Program-made: the position numbers and the translations under genes
Shown: piece by piece, positions 43,083-52,430 of the stretch
How positions within the stretch are numbered: position 1 is the stretch's first letter
Layout: every line of letters starts with the position of its first letter
NCBI RefSeq assembly: GCF_900102945.1
Contig: NZ_FNGI01000007.1
Coordinates: 124,001 to 188,000, forward strand
Length of the DNA stretch: 64,000 nucleotides
Reading direction: 5' to 3'
Origin: Modicisalibacter muralis
GTDB taxonomy: Bacteria; Pseudomonadota; Gammaproteobacteria; Pseudomonadales; Halomonadaceae
Notes under the pieces: generated by a model
Database searches by the model: none
Seen by the model: only the letters and a program-made list of their open reading frames with translations
What the model was told of the DNA's origin: nothing

Positions 43083-44432
43083 TTAGCAATTTTCAGTGCT
43101 ATCAACTACACCTCCTTTCATGCCGTTGATCGAGCGCCGATATAGCCCCAGCGCCAGGCCGCCAGCCAGGCAATTGCCCACTGCCGCACCGATCGCCACA
43201 CCGATCACCCCGCCCTCTTGCGCACCCAGCCATAGACACGGCAGGTAGCAGGCGAACAGCCGAGCACAGGACATCAACATGGCACGCAGCGGCCAGCCCA
43301 GCGCATTGGCGGCCGACACGACCAGCATACATACGCCAAGCAGCGCATAACTGGGCAGCAGGCCGCGAATCAGTACCGCCAGCTCATCGCGCACCTCGGG
43401 ATTGCCTGACAACGCAGCGGCGACCCAAGGTGCGGATAGCGCCAATGCCAGACCCAACCCGAGCTGCCAGATCACCACGACACGTGTCGCCAAGGCCATC
43501 AAGCGGCGAATTTGCGCCCAATCGTTGCCGCCGTAACAACGCCCCAGCCACGGCGGTAACGACATGGTCAGCGCCAATACGACCATCAGTGACACGGTTT
43601 CCAGACGAACCGCCAGGCCCCAGGCGGCGACGACCGTTTCACCCAAACCGGCAACGATCGCCGTCGCCAGCATGGCCGCCAGCGGCGGCATCAGTTGGCT
43701 GATCATGGCTGGCCCGGCGATGCCCGCGAATGTACCCGCCGATTGGCGTGCCTCCATCGTCAATCCATACCGGGCTAGCCAGCCGCTATGGCGTAGGCGC
43801 CTCGCTATCAGCAACAACCCGCTGGCAAACGCGATCGCCGTGGCCCAGGCGGCACCCGGCAGACCCAGCCCTGGCCAGGGGCCAACACCGAAAATCAGCA
43901 GCGGATCGAGAACCAGGTTGACCAGGCTGGTCAACACCATCAACTTGCCGGGCAGGCGCGTATCGCCATGCGCGCGGAACAGGCTGTAGCTGAAATACAA
44001 CACCGCCCCCAGCCAGGCGGCCAGCAACTGTGGCCCCCAGTAATCGTGAATCAAGGCAAGCGTCGCCGTATCCGCGCCCAGCAAGCGAAATACCCGCGCC
44101 TGGACGCCCCACAACACTCCCGCCAGCATGGCAATCGCGATGCTGCCGGTAATCAACACCAAGCTACCCAGCCGCCGCGCCCGCTGGCCTTCACCGGCAC
44201 CCAAGGCGCGGGAAATCAAGGCGGCGATGGCAATACCCAGCCCCACCTGCACGCCGATGATCAAGAAGCTCAGTGGAAAAGTGAACGATTGCGCCGCCAG
44301 CGGCGCGGTACCCAGGCGGGCAATGAAAGCACTATCGACCAGTTGGAAGCCCAGCAGCGACAGCACACCCAATGCCATCGGCCAGGTTTGGCGCCATAGC
44401 TGACGCCCCAGGGAAAGTTCTGACTGACTCAC
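43083..44432 (-). CDS. MATE-family efflux transporter
   Basis: A 449-residue inner-membrane exporter with about twelve hydrophobic segments in two halves. The N-terminal half has LGFQLVDSAFIARLGTAPLAA, which is the DinF/NorM-type VDxxFIGxLG motif, and GVQVGLGIAIAALISRALGAG split across TM3. It exports cationic drugs or metabolites using Na+ or H+. The start is GTG at 44432 with GGAG six bases upstream. It is a stand-alone gene, followed by the AT-rich patch. Confidence 0.9.
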   Translation of the reverse strand: MSQSELSLGRQLWRQTWPMALGVLSLLGFQLVDSAFIARLGTAPLAAQSFTFPLSFLIIGVQVGLGIAIAALISRALGAGEGQRARRLGSLVLITGSIAIAMLAGVLWGVQARVFRLLGADTATLALIHDYWGPQLLAAWLGAVLYFSYSLFRAHGDTRLPGKLMVLTSLVNLVLDPLLIFGVGPWPGLGLPGAAWATAIAFASGLLLIARRLRHSGWLARYGLTMEARQSAGTFAGIAGPAMISQLMPPLAAMLATAIVAGLGETVVAAWGLAVRLETVSLMVVLALTMSLPPWLGRCYGGNDWAQIRRLMALATRVVVIWQLGLGLALALSAPWVAAALSGNPEVRDELAVLIRGLLPSYALLGVCMLVVSAANALGWPLRAMLMSCARLFACYLPCLWLGAQEGGVIGVAIGAAVGNCLAGGLALGLYRRSINGMKGGVVDSTENC

Positions 44433-44515
44433 ACGGTCTCCAGGATGGGTACGTACTCCTCAAGCTTTTCAGCACCCGATACCGAAAGCCGAAAGAAGCG
44501 ACAAACAGGTGGCCA

Positions 44516-46156
44516 TCAAGGATGGTCGTCCCGCTGCGAGGCAAGCGCCGCCTCGAGCCGAATCGCATATTCCCGGCCATGGCGGCGTTGGGTACTCTCC
44601 CGGTCGGCCCGATGGTGATCCACCTGAGTAGCGAATCGCGAGTCGTTCATGTAGGCCTCGAGAGGTTCGAACACCGTCTCCTGGGTGATCTGCTCATCCG
44701 GCGAATTGATGGCGATGCAATAATCCTGCGGCGCCGTGACCTTGCACTGCGATTGCTGGCGGCACGCCTCGCGCATGACCCAGTCCCCCAGCCGATGCAC
44801 CAGGTCGGGGTGCTCGTCGGCGAGAGTGAAGTCGGTCGGCGGCACCGTCGCCCCTGCTTGGGATGAAAAATGCAAGCGCGCCTCGAGCCCCTCGATGCGT
44901 TCGCTGGTCGCGGTCATGCGCGGCTGGTAGCGAAGTACGTATTCACCGTCGCGCAGGTCATGGCTTAACTGTTGCATCAGTTGATATTGTCGGGTCAGCT
45001 CATCGTGCAGGGACTGGTCGAAGAACCAATAACTGTCGGGGCCAGCGAGCCTTGCCCGTTGCATTGCCATATCGGCGGTATGGATCAACTCACCGGCGCT
45101 GGTGCCGTTATCGGGGAACAGACTGATGCCAATGCTGGTGGCGATGCCGAGTACGCGCTCGTCGAGCGCGTACGGCTGGCCGATGTCCTCGAAAATCGAC
45201 TCCAGTAATGGCAAAACGTCGTCATCGGACTGCAAACTCGGCAGAACCATCACGAAGCCCGCGCTGCCGAAGCGCGCCACCGGATTCGCGGGTCGCCCCT
45301 GACGCAGACGGCTAGCGACCATCGCCATCAGTGCATCCTCCTCGACACAGGTTTCCGCGTCGTCTCGCACGACCACCTCGCCGAGCGGTTCGACACCGAT
45401 ACCGATGACCGCCAGACTGCTGCCCTGGCGCTGGCAATTTGCCATGCAGGCGCTGAGTTCGGCCTCGAAGGTCGGCTGGTCGGGAAGACGGCTCAAGGTA
45501 TCGAAGCCGGTCACGAGCTCGAATTCACGGCGCGCCTGCGTCAGTTCGCGCAGATCGACATCGACACAGAACATCAATGGGTTGTCGGTCCGCTCACCGA
45601 GCATCAGATGATAGGAAAAGACCGTGACCGGCTCGCCCGACTTGTGCCTCAGTTCCAACTCGCCCGCCGGAATGCCCAGCCCCTTCTCGATCCAGTCATG
45701 GTGAGCCGCAATCACCGGCTCGCGCAGTGCATCGGGAATCAACAGCTCCTCGAGATACCGCCCGATGGCTTCATCGGCGCTATGGCCGTACAGCAGCTCG
45801 CTGGCTTTATTCCAGTAGATGACCCGGCGCTGCCTGTCATAGCCCTGTACGGCGACCCTTGGCAGGCTTTCGAGCAGGCTGCGAAAGCGCTGCTCGCTCT
45901 CGACCGGCTGTGAGGGCGTCGCCCTGTCGTGCGGCTCGGTGCGCGATCGCCGCATCAGACAAGCCGCCAGCGCCAATACTAAAAGCCCCAGCCATAGAGG
46001 CCCCATGAGCAAGCCCGGCACGAGAGACCGGCCAGACAACATTTGCACGACGCCCAGCAGGATCAGCAAAATTGAGCCCACGACGAGCGCCGCGAAGCAT
46101 AATGGCCAGCGGCGCCGCATGGCGAGACCGCTACCGGCCCTGGGGGATCCTGTCAT
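44516..46156 (-). CDS. Degenerate PAS-GGDEF-EAL protein, probably decaying
   Basis: About 546 residues. Two membrane helices lie at the start (ALVVGSILLILLGVVQML and LLMGPLWLGLLVLALAAC), then a PAS domain (SLLESLPRVAVQGYDRQRR), then a GGDEF-like domain whose active site is RFGSAGF instead of RFGGDEF. The EAL part is damaged: EARLHF replaces EALLRW, and the sequence stops after CIAINSPDEQITQETVFEPLEAYM, missing the catalytic DDFGTGYS and EGVE blocks. It is a paralogue of the next gene upstream and keeps identical stretches such as GISLFPDNGT. It cannot make or break c-di-GMP. A role as a receptor is possible, but decay is likelier. Confidence 0.75.
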   Translation of the reverse strand: MTGSPRAGSGLAMRRRWPLCFAALVVGSILLILLGVVQMLSGRSLVPGLLMGPLWLGLLVLALAACLMRRSRTEPHDRATPSQPVESEQRFRSLLESLPRVAVQGYDRQRRVIYWNKASELLYGHSADEAIGRYLEELLIPDALREPVIAAHHDWIEKGLGIPAGELELRHKSGEPVTVFSYHLMLGERTDNPLMFCVDVDLRELTQARREFELVTGFDTLSRLPDQPTFEAELSACMANCQRQGSSLAVIGIGVEPLGEVVVRDDAETCVEEDALMAMVASRLRQGRPANPVARFGSAGFVMVLPSLQSDDDVLPLLESIFEDIGQPYALDERVLGIATSIGISLFPDNGTSAGELIHTADMAMQRARLAGPDSYWFFDQSLHDELTRQYQLMQQLSHDLRDGEYVLRYQPRMTATSERIEGLEARLHFSSQAGATVPPTDFTLADEHPDLVHRLGDWVMREACRQQSQCKVTAPQDYCIAINSPDEQITQETVFEPLEAYMNDSRFATQVDHHRADRESTQRRHGREYAIRLEAALASQRDDHP

Positions 46157-46260
46157 GGTATGTCGCAATCCTGTATACAAATGGCGCAACAGTATAGACG
46201 CAGCGATGACAATCGCGTTAACGCACGAATCCGGGAACCACCAACGTCGGCGTCAAGAGG

Positions 46261-48192
46261 TCAGTTCGACGGCCTTACATTGCCCTTTTCCGATGTACGC
46301 AGCAGTTTAGTGATGTCATCGCTGCTCATGGGCCTGAAAAAGTAATAACCCTGGATCAGATCGCAGCCCATTTCACGCACCAGTTCGAGTTGATCCTCGT
46401 TTTCCACCCCCTCCGCCACGACCTCGAGACCCAGGCGATGGCCAATGAACACCGTGGCTTCCATGATGGCTCGATCGCTGGTGTCGGTAGGCGCGTCACG
46501 CACGAAGCTGCGATCGATCTTGATCGATGTCACCGGGAAGAGTTTCAGGTAGCTCAATGACGAATAGCCGGTTCCGAAGTCGTCGATGGCGATCTTCATC
46601 CCTTGGTGGTATAGCCGTCTCAACCCTTCCAGGGTTTTATCGTCAGCCTGGATCAGCACGTTCTCGGTCAATTCGATACCGATATCCCGCGGTGTCAGTC
46701 GGTACTCCGCCATGCGGGATTCAAGGCTCAGGAACACTCTGTGATCGGCAATCTGCTTGCCCGAAAGATTGATATCGATACGACAGTCGCCCAGCCCCAC
46801 CGCCTTCCACATCGCCTGCTGGCGGCATGCCTCGTTGATGACCCATTCACCCAGACGGTGGATCAGGTTCGAGCGTTCGGCGACGGCAATGAATTCCGCT
46901 GGCGATATCGCCTCGCCATCGCGGGGGAACCAGCGCAATAGTGCCTCGAGGCTCTCGATCCGCCCACTCCGGGTCGCCACCTGGGGTTGATAGTGCAGCG
47001 CCAGTTCGCCGTCGCGCAGGGCGTTTTGCAAGCGTTCCGCCAACTGATGTTGATGGATCAGTTCATCGTGAAACTGCTGATTGAAGAACCAGTAGCTACC
47101 GCGCCCGGCCTGTTTGGCGCGATGCTTCGCCACATCGGCATTACGAATCAATTCGCTGGCGGTCGTGCCGTTGTCGGGAAACAGGCTGATACCGAGACTG
47201 GCGGTGACATGCGTCTCCTTGCCGGCGAGCATGAACGGTTGGCTGAAATCATCGAGTAGCTTGTTTACCAGGGACAACGCCTCGTGATTGACATTCACCC
47301 GTGGGAAGGCCATCACGAACTCATCGCTGCCAAAGCGAGCGATCAGATCGGAACTGCGCTGGTGGCAAAGTAAACGCCTGGCGACGAGCGTCAGCAAGGC
47401 ATCGCCCTGCGCATAGCCCTGAGCGTCGTTGATCTCGGCAAACTGATCGAGGTCGAGAAACACTACCGCCAGGTTGTCTCCATGGCGCTGGCATTCAATC
47501 AAGCATTCGGCCAGTTCCGATTCGAAGGTTCGCCGATTGGGCAAGTGGGTCAGCGCATCGAAGTGGGTCATGAAATCCAGATCGCGCCTGGCCTGCTTCT
47601 GATCCGAGAGATCGACATCGACACAAAACAACAGCGGATCGCTCGATTGCTCTCCGAGCATCACGTGGTGCGAGAAGACCGCAACCGGCGCTCCCGACTT
47701 GTTCCTCAACTCCAGTTCGCTGGCGGGTATTTCCCGGCCCTCGCGAATCCACGCCGTATGCGCATTGATGACATCGTCACGCATCGGTTCGGGAATCAAC
47801 AGGTCCTCGAGATTGCGTCCAATCGCTTCTTCGCTGGTGTAGCCGTATAGCTGCGTACTGGCCTCGTTCCAGTAGATCACCTTGCGCTGGCTGTCATAGC
47901 CCTGCACGGCGACTCTCGGCAGGCTCTCGAGCAGCGCGCGAAAGCGTCGCTCGCTTTGCCGCCAATGCGCTGCCTGCAGCTCGTTGTCCAGCGTCAGGAT
48001 TTTCGCTTGTCCCGTGGATTGCCAGCGCAGCAAGTACCCCACTCTCACCAACGCCAGAAGCGCCGTGGCAGCCAACAGCGAGATGACTAGCCGGGGAAGG
48101 CCCGGCAATAAAAGACAGACCAGGCTGATGGCGATCACTGCAAGCAACATTCGAGCCTGTGAGACACGCTGGAAGTGATCGCTATCGACCAT
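46261..48192 (-). CDS. PAS-GGDEF-EAL protein, probable c-di-GMP phosphodiesterase
   Basis: A 643-residue inner-membrane signalling protein. Two membrane helices occupy residues 15-55, then a PAS domain (RALLESLPRVAVQGYDSQRK), a GGDEF domain with RFGSDEF in place of GGDEF, and an EAL domain with LEALLRW, LTENVLIQ, DDFGTGYSSLSYLKLFP and EVVAEGVE. The EAL catalytic set is complete, so it should hydrolyse c-di-GMP; the altered GGDEF may bind GTP as a regulatory site. AGGGG precedes the ATG. It lies directly upstream of a truncated paralogue, 104 bp apart. Confidence 0.88.
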   Translation of the reverse strand: MVDSDHFQRVSQARMLLAVIAISLVCLLLPGLPRLVISLLAATALLALVRVGYLLRWQSTGQAKILTLDNELQAAHWRQSERRFRALLESLPRVAVQGYDSQRKVIYWNEASTQLYGYTSEEAIGRNLEDLLIPEPMRDDVINAHTAWIREGREIPASELELRNKSGAPVAVFSHHVMLGEQSSDPLLFCVDVDLSDQKQARRDLDFMTHFDALTHLPNRRTFESELAECLIECQRHGDNLAVVFLDLDQFAEINDAQGYAQGDALLTLVARRLLCHQRSSDLIARFGSDEFVMAFPRVNVNHEALSLVNKLLDDFSQPFMLAGKETHVTASLGISLFPDNGTTASELIRNADVAKHRAKQAGRGSYWFFNQQFHDELIHQHQLAERLQNALRDGELALHYQPQVATRSGRIESLEALLRWFPRDGEAISPAEFIAVAERSNLIHRLGEWVINEACRQQAMWKAVGLGDCRIDINLSGKQIADHRVFLSLESRMAEYRLTPRDIGIELTENVLIQADDKTLEGLRRLYHQGMKIAIDDFGTGYSSLSYLKLFPVTSIKIDRSFVRDAPTDTSDRAIMEATVFIGHRLGLEVVAEGVENEDQLELVREMGCDLIQGYYFFRPMSSDDITKLLRTSEKGNVRPSN

Positions 48193-48580
48193 GAACGGCC
48201 CCTGTGCTGACGTTTCTCAACCCATATTAGCCACTTTACCCTCAAGCGCATAAGACGTGAAGATGCCGACCAAAACGATCCTTTCGTCTATCCCATGCTC
48301 TCAGCGTCTTTTTTTCGCGCTGCTCATCGCGTTTCGACATAACCCATCAAAGCTAAAAAGCCAGTTATAAATAGGGATCACGCACTAATCACCGTCAATT
48401 AATAACTTCACCCTTTTACGTTCAAGCGACTAATACCAACAATTTAATATTTCTAAATTTGCACGTTTACATAAATTTTTGACTGGCTTTTCTCCCCATA
48501 GATCCCATCCTGTGTTTGTTGCATTTTGTAACCAGTCAATCGCTGGCAATAACTACGCAGAAGAACGAGGGGAAATAGCA
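48193..48580. other. Long AT-rich upstream region of the 2OG-Fe dioxygenase gene
   Basis: About 390 bases with no supported gene. It contains an 8-bp inverted repeat TTGACTGG (48479-48486) / CCAGTCAA (48532-48539), 45 bases apart and close to the start of the next gene. This could be a regulatory site or a loop in the leader. Confidence 0.5.
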
Positions 48581-49366
48581 ATGAGAGCTGAAGCAGTCTG
48601 GATGCCCAACGACACCATGAGCAATGCGCATAGTCATTACTGGAATCCAAGCGTCCATTACGAACTGGATCAGGCTCATTGGAGCCTGACCGATATCAAC
48701 CATAAAATCGATATTTCAGCATGGAAACCATTTTTGTCGAACCTGCCGAGAGACCCTTATGTCAATACTCGTTGGAAGCGCATGTCATGGTTAAACGTGC
48801 TTGACGATGGTCGTGTCGAAGTCATGGGCGATTGCCCCATGGCGCAAGGTGGCATGTTCAACGATGCCGACAGCATGGCCGACAAGCTGCGTTACTATAG
48901 CGGCCTGGAGGCGGAATTCGTGGCGCGAGACGACGTTCAGGACTTCGTTCGTGCCTGGGCAGAGCTTTGGGGAATCGGCGCGCGCGAGCCCATTCTGTTT
49001 CAGATTACCGGCGTCAGGGGCAAGGATGAGATCGACCCATTACAGGGACAGGGCATTCACGCGGATGGCTGCAAATATCTCAGCATCCTCGTTATCAACA
49101 GGGAAAACGTATCGGGTGCAACGAGCCGGATATACTCAGACAAGTCTGGTCATAAAGAATTAGCCGAACTAATGATCGAGCCTGGGCAAATCCTGCACAT
49201 CAGGGACGATACATTATTCCATAGCGCGGACAACATTTCCCAGATGAATGATGAGGCGCCCTTCGAGCGATTCATCATTATCATCAATAGCTGTTTCGTT
49301 GACGGATTCCAAAACAGGATGTTGCGTCGTCATTTCCCCGAGGCCGTATTGAATGATGTGTTTTGA
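48581..49366 (+). CDS. 2OG-Fe(II) dioxygenase, amino-acid hydroxylase-like
   Basis: A 261-residue protein of the 2OG-Fe dioxygenase family that includes L-isoleucine 4-hydroxylase. The iron ligands are His and Asp in GIHADGCKYL (near residue 159) and the distal His in DDTLFHSADNI (near 213); a basic residue after it in FERFIIIINSC may bind 2-oxoglutarate. It would hydroxylate a free amino acid or related metabolite. The frame extends to 48479, but the ATG at 48581, after GAGGGGAAA, gives the family-like start. It stands alone, is divergent in direction from its neighbours and is somewhat AT-richer than they are. The substrate is unknown. Confidence 0.82.
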   Translation: MRAEAVWMPNDTMSNAHSHYWNPSVHYELDQAHWSLTDINHKIDISAWKPFLSNLPRDPYVNTRWKRMSWLNVLDDGRVEVMGDCPMAQGGMFNDADSMADKLRYYSGLEAEFVARDDVQDFVRAWAELWGIGAREPILFQITGVRGKDEIDPLQGQGIHADGCKYLSILVINRENVSGATSRIYSDKSGHKELAELMIEPGQILHIRDDTLFHSADNISQMNDEAPFERFIIIINSCFVDGFQNRMLRRHFPEAVLNDVF

Positions 49367-49503
49367 ACAAAGGCATAACCGCGCATACAGATACAGCCGT
49401 TCTATGCCAATGTAGAAAACTCAAGTAGCCAGGCTTTTAAAACTCATTACGCGTCTTTAAAGCGCTAGCGATTAATGTGAATGAATATGTGGATTTCATC
49501 CTA

Positions 49504-49535
49504 GGCCAATCGGCTCACGCCGGTTGGCCTTTTTT
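49504..49535 (+). terminator. Rho-independent terminator after the dioxygenase
   Basis: An 11-bp stem GGCCAATCGGC / GCCGGTTGGCC (one G-T pair) with a TCAC loop, followed by six T. It can also serve convergent dkgB less well. Confidence 0.85.
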
Positions 49536-49547
49536 ATGAGCTGCTTA

Positions 49548-50363
49548 TCATTCGTCCCAGTCGGGAGAAAAATCGGGGTCGGCAATACGCTCACCAACGT
49601 TCAACCGGTCGATGCGCTCGACCTCGTCGTCGGTGAGCGTCAATTGCAACGCCTTCAGATTGGCTTCCTGATGGGCCGGCTTGGTGGATGAGGGAATCAC
49701 CACGATATCGCGCGAAGCGACCCAGGCCAGCGCCACTTGTGCCGGTGTTGCGTCATGCTTCTCGGCGATCTGGACAAGCACCGGCTCATTCATCACCTTG
49801 CCCACGGCAAGCGGCATGTATCCGGTCACCTGCAGGCCCTTGGCCTGGCAGTGCTCGACTACCCGCCGATTGGCCAGAAAGGGATGCACCTCGACCTGGT
49901 TGGTGACGATATGCTCACCGCCGGGCACCGCCAATGCCTCGTCGATCTGCGCGATGGTAAAGTTGGAAACGCCAATGTGCCGGGCCAGCCCCTTCTCGCG
50001 GGCTGCGTTCAAGGCACCAATGTATTCCACCATGGGGACCTCGCCCTGCGGCGACGGCCAGTGAATCAGCGTCAGGTCGACTCGCTCGACACCCAGCTTG
50101 CGGCAACTTTCCTCGAGACTGGCGATCAGTTCGTCATGCTTGAGCGATTCCCACCATACCTTGGTGGTTAGAAAAATTTCGTCGCGCGGCACACCGCTCT
50201 GGCGGATAGCCTCGCCGACTTCTTGCTCGTTTTCATACATTTGCGCGGTGTCGATGTGTCGGTAACCCAACTTCAGCGCCGAGGTCACCGAATCGATCAC
50301 CTCCTGCCCCTTCAGGCGAAACGTACCCAGGCCTATCTCGGGAAGCAGTGCTGTCTGTGTCAT
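49548..50363 (-). CDS. dkgB: Aldo/keto reductase, 2,5-diketo-D-gluconate reductase B type
   Basis: A 271-residue NADPH-dependent reductase of the AKR barrel fold. The catalytic tetrad is visible: Asp and Tyr in YRHIDTAQMYENEQEVG, Lys in FLTTKVWW and His in LTLIHWPSP. IGVSNFTIAQ and the C-terminal VVIPSSTKPAHQEANL bind NADPH. It resembles DkgB, which reduces methylglyoxal and 2-keto sugars. The ATG at 50363 with AAAGGAG upstream was chosen over 50462. Confidence 0.9.
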   Translation of the reverse strand: MTQTALLPEIGLGTFRLKGQEVIDSVTSALKLGYRHIDTAQMYENEQEVGEAIRQSGVPRDEIFLTTKVWWESLKHDELIASLEESCRKLGVERVDLTLIHWPSPQGEVPMVEYIGALNAAREKGLARHIGVSNFTIAQIDEALAVPGGEHIVTNQVEVHPFLANRRVVEHCQAKGLQVTGYMPLAVGKVMNEPVLVQIAEKHDATPAQVALAWVASRDIVVIPSSTKPAHQEANLKALQLTLTDDEVERIDRLNVGERIADPDFSPDWDE

Positions 50364-50604
50364 GTCGAAGCTCCTTTCGTTCATGCCATTGATAGAGCGT
50401 GAATGCTCTTGGGAATTCCCGTTTACCGCGATATACCGAATGCGATTGCCGAATGCCTTCAAGTTGACGTGCGGGCCGTCCTCGATGCTTTCAACCCATT
50501 AGCTCGCTACTCTATTTCACATCGCATGCCCTGCCGATTGGCCACGACGATCGTCACGCGCATCGTGCTAGACTGGCCAGCCACTCTTCACTATCTCGTC
50601 ATCC

Positions 50605-51735
50605 ATGTCCGACGCCCCTCATATCGTGCTGGTCGGTGCGGGTCATGCCCATCTGCATGTTGCCGCCCATGCCGACCGGCTGATCCAGGCCGGCGCGGCG
50701 GTCACGCTGATTTCTCCCGGCGATTTCTGGTATTCAGGCATGGCCACCGGCATGCTCGGCGGCGATTACACCGATAGCGACGATCGTCTCGACCCAGCGG
50801 CATTGATTGAAAGGGCCGGCGGCAGCTTTTTGCCTGGACAGGTGACAGCCATCGATCGCAAACGCCGCCTGCTGCATCTGGCCGAGGGCCCACCAGTGGC
50901 TTACGATCGCGTCTCGCTGAACCTGGGTAGTCGGGTCGACGCGTCGATCATTCGGGGTCTGAGCAACAGCGCGGCGTATTGGCCGGCCAAACCGGTGAGC
51001 AATTTATGGTGTCTGCGCGAAGCGCTGGAATCGGCGCTGGCCAGCGCCGCCATGCCACCGCGCCTGGCGGTGGTCGGCGGTGGCCCCACCGGGGTCGAGC
51101 TGGCGGCCAACCTGCTGGGACTCGGTGAGCGCTATGGCAGGCCCTTGGAGATCAGTCTGATCAGTGCCAGCCCACGCCTGCTGCCGGACGCATCGCGTAG
51201 CGCCAGTGCCTGGGTAACGCGCCGTTTGCATCGGCGCGGCCTGCGCCTCGAACTCGGCGCCAATGCGCTTGCCTATGCCGACCGGCAACTCACTCTCGAC
51301 GACGCAAGCGTCATTCCCTGCGACCGCGTGCTCATCGCCACCGGCCTGATAGCACCTGGGCTGACCGGCGAATTGGGGCTGGAACACGATCCTTATCAGG
51401 GCCTGGCGGTCACTCCGGCGCTGCATGCTTACGACGACGAGCGGTTGTTCGCGGTGGGTGACTGCGCCTGGTTACCCGATTCGCCCTATCCCAAGCTCGG
51501 TGTCTTTGGCGTTCGTCAGGCGCCGATACTGCTGCATAACCTGATCGCCTCGCTGCATGACGAGCCGCTGAGGGAATACCAGCCACAGCGACGCTATCTA
51601 TCGATCCTCAACCTGGGCGACTCGCGCGGCCTCGCGCTATGGGGGCCGTTATGGTGGCCGGGCCGCCTGGCGCTGAAAGCCAAGCGCCGCCTCGATCACC
51701 GTTTCATGGATGGCTATCGCCGAGCGGCAAGCTGA
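50605..51735 (+). CDS. NDH-2-like pyridine nucleotide-disulphide oxidoreductase
   Basis: A 376-residue flavoprotein with two dinucleotide sites: FAD in HIVLVGAGHAHLHV and NAD(P)H in LAVVGGGPTGVELAANL. The late motif LFAVGDCAW binds FAD. The layout is that of type II NADH dehydrogenases, and the GAGHAHLHV start is shared with the N-terminal flavoprotein part of some selenide-water-dikinase fusions. It likely transfers electrons from NAD(P)H to quinone or a carrier. It lies alone between dkgB and yceI. Confidence 0.82.
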   Translation: MSDAPHIVLVGAGHAHLHVAAHADRLIQAGAAVTLISPGDFWYSGMATGMLGGDYTDSDDRLDPAALIERAGGSFLPGQVTAIDRKRRLLHLAEGPPVAYDRVSLNLGSRVDASIIRGLSNSAAYWPAKPVSNLWCLREALESALASAAMPPRLAVVGGGPTGVELAANLLGLGERYGRPLEISLISASPRLLPDASRSASAWVTRRLHRRGLRLELGANALAYADRQLTLDDASVIPCDRVLIATGLIAPGLTGELGLEHDPYQGLAVTPALHAYDDERLFAVGDCAWLPDSPYPKLGVFGVRQAPILLHNLIASLHDEPLREYQPQRRYLSILNLGDSRGLALWGPLWWPGRLALKAKRRLDHRFMDGYRRAAS

Positions 51736-51740
51736 AAACC

Positions 51741-51764
51741 AAAAAAGGCGCCACCCGGGCGCCT
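51741..51764 (-). terminator. Terminator of the yceI operon
   Basis: On the minus strand, AGGCGCC / GGCGCCT closes around a short loop and is followed by TTTTTT. The orientation suits yceI, not the convergent flavoprotein. Confidence 0.75.
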
Positions 51765-51787
51765 CTGGTCACTACCAAGCGAGCGAA

Positions 51788-52372
51788 TTACTGACGGACG
51801 CCCTCGAACACGACATACAACTCGAGTTCGTGCATCACCGGCGGGAACTTGCTCATGTCGATATCGTAGTCGGCCAGTTCCAGCGTCGTGCTGCCTTCGA
51901 AGCCCTGGCGGTATCCGCCCCACGGATCTTCGCCACCGCCGATATGCTCGACCTGCATGGTGATCGGCTGCGTCACGCCATGCAGGGTCAAATCGCCCGT
52001 CAACTTGCCTTGGCCTTCGCCGGTCGGCTCGAAACCGGTGGAGACGAAACTCGCCTCGGGGTACTCCTGCGCTTCGAGAAAGTCGCCACTGAGAATATGC
52101 TTGTCGCGCTCGGCATGCGACGTGTCCAGGCTAGTCACATCGACGTTGATCTTGACGCTGGCCGCTTCGAGGTTTTGTGGGTCGTAAGTGAACTGGCCGG
52201 TGAAATCGTCGAACGTACCAAGAATGTAGGAATAGCCCAGGTGGCTGATCTTGAACTGAATGAAGGCATGCTGGTTGTCACTGTCGATGACGTACTCGGC
52301 GGCCTGGGCCTGGGACAGTGGCAACAAGGCGGCGGCCGTCAGCGCGGCAATGGCGGTCTTCTTGAACATCAT
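51788..52372 (-). CDS. yceI: YceI-family periplasmic lipid-binding protein
   Basis: A 194-residue protein with a signal peptide (KTAIAALTAAALLPLSQAQA, cleavage after AQA). The mature beta-barrel opens EYVIDSDNQHAFIQFKISHLG, with family blocks DVTSLDTSHAERDKH and LTGDLTLHGVTQPI. YceI barrels bind isoprenoid chains such as polyprenyl quinone. Two ATGs are adjacent (52372 and 52369). It lies 58 nt after the cytochrome b561 gene, the conserved yceJ-yceI pair. Confidence 0.92.
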   Translation of the reverse strand: MMFKKTAIAALTAAALLPLSQAQAAEYVIDSDNQHAFIQFKISHLGYSYILGTFDDFTGQFTYDPQNLEAASVKINVDVTSLDTSHAERDKHILSGDFLEAQEYPEASFVSTGFEPTGEGQGKLTGDLTLHGVTQPITMQVEHIGGGEDPWGGYRQGFEGSTTLELADYDIDMSKFPPVMHELELYVVFEGVRQ

Positions 52373-52430
52373 GAACTCCTTATAGCGTGGTAAACACAGT
52401 CGCCGGGCAACACCCCCGACGATACATGAA

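Noticed and set aside
50403-50777. 124-residue frame upstream of the flavoprotein gene
   Set aside because: It overlaps the flavoprotein in another frame and has no start signal or domain.
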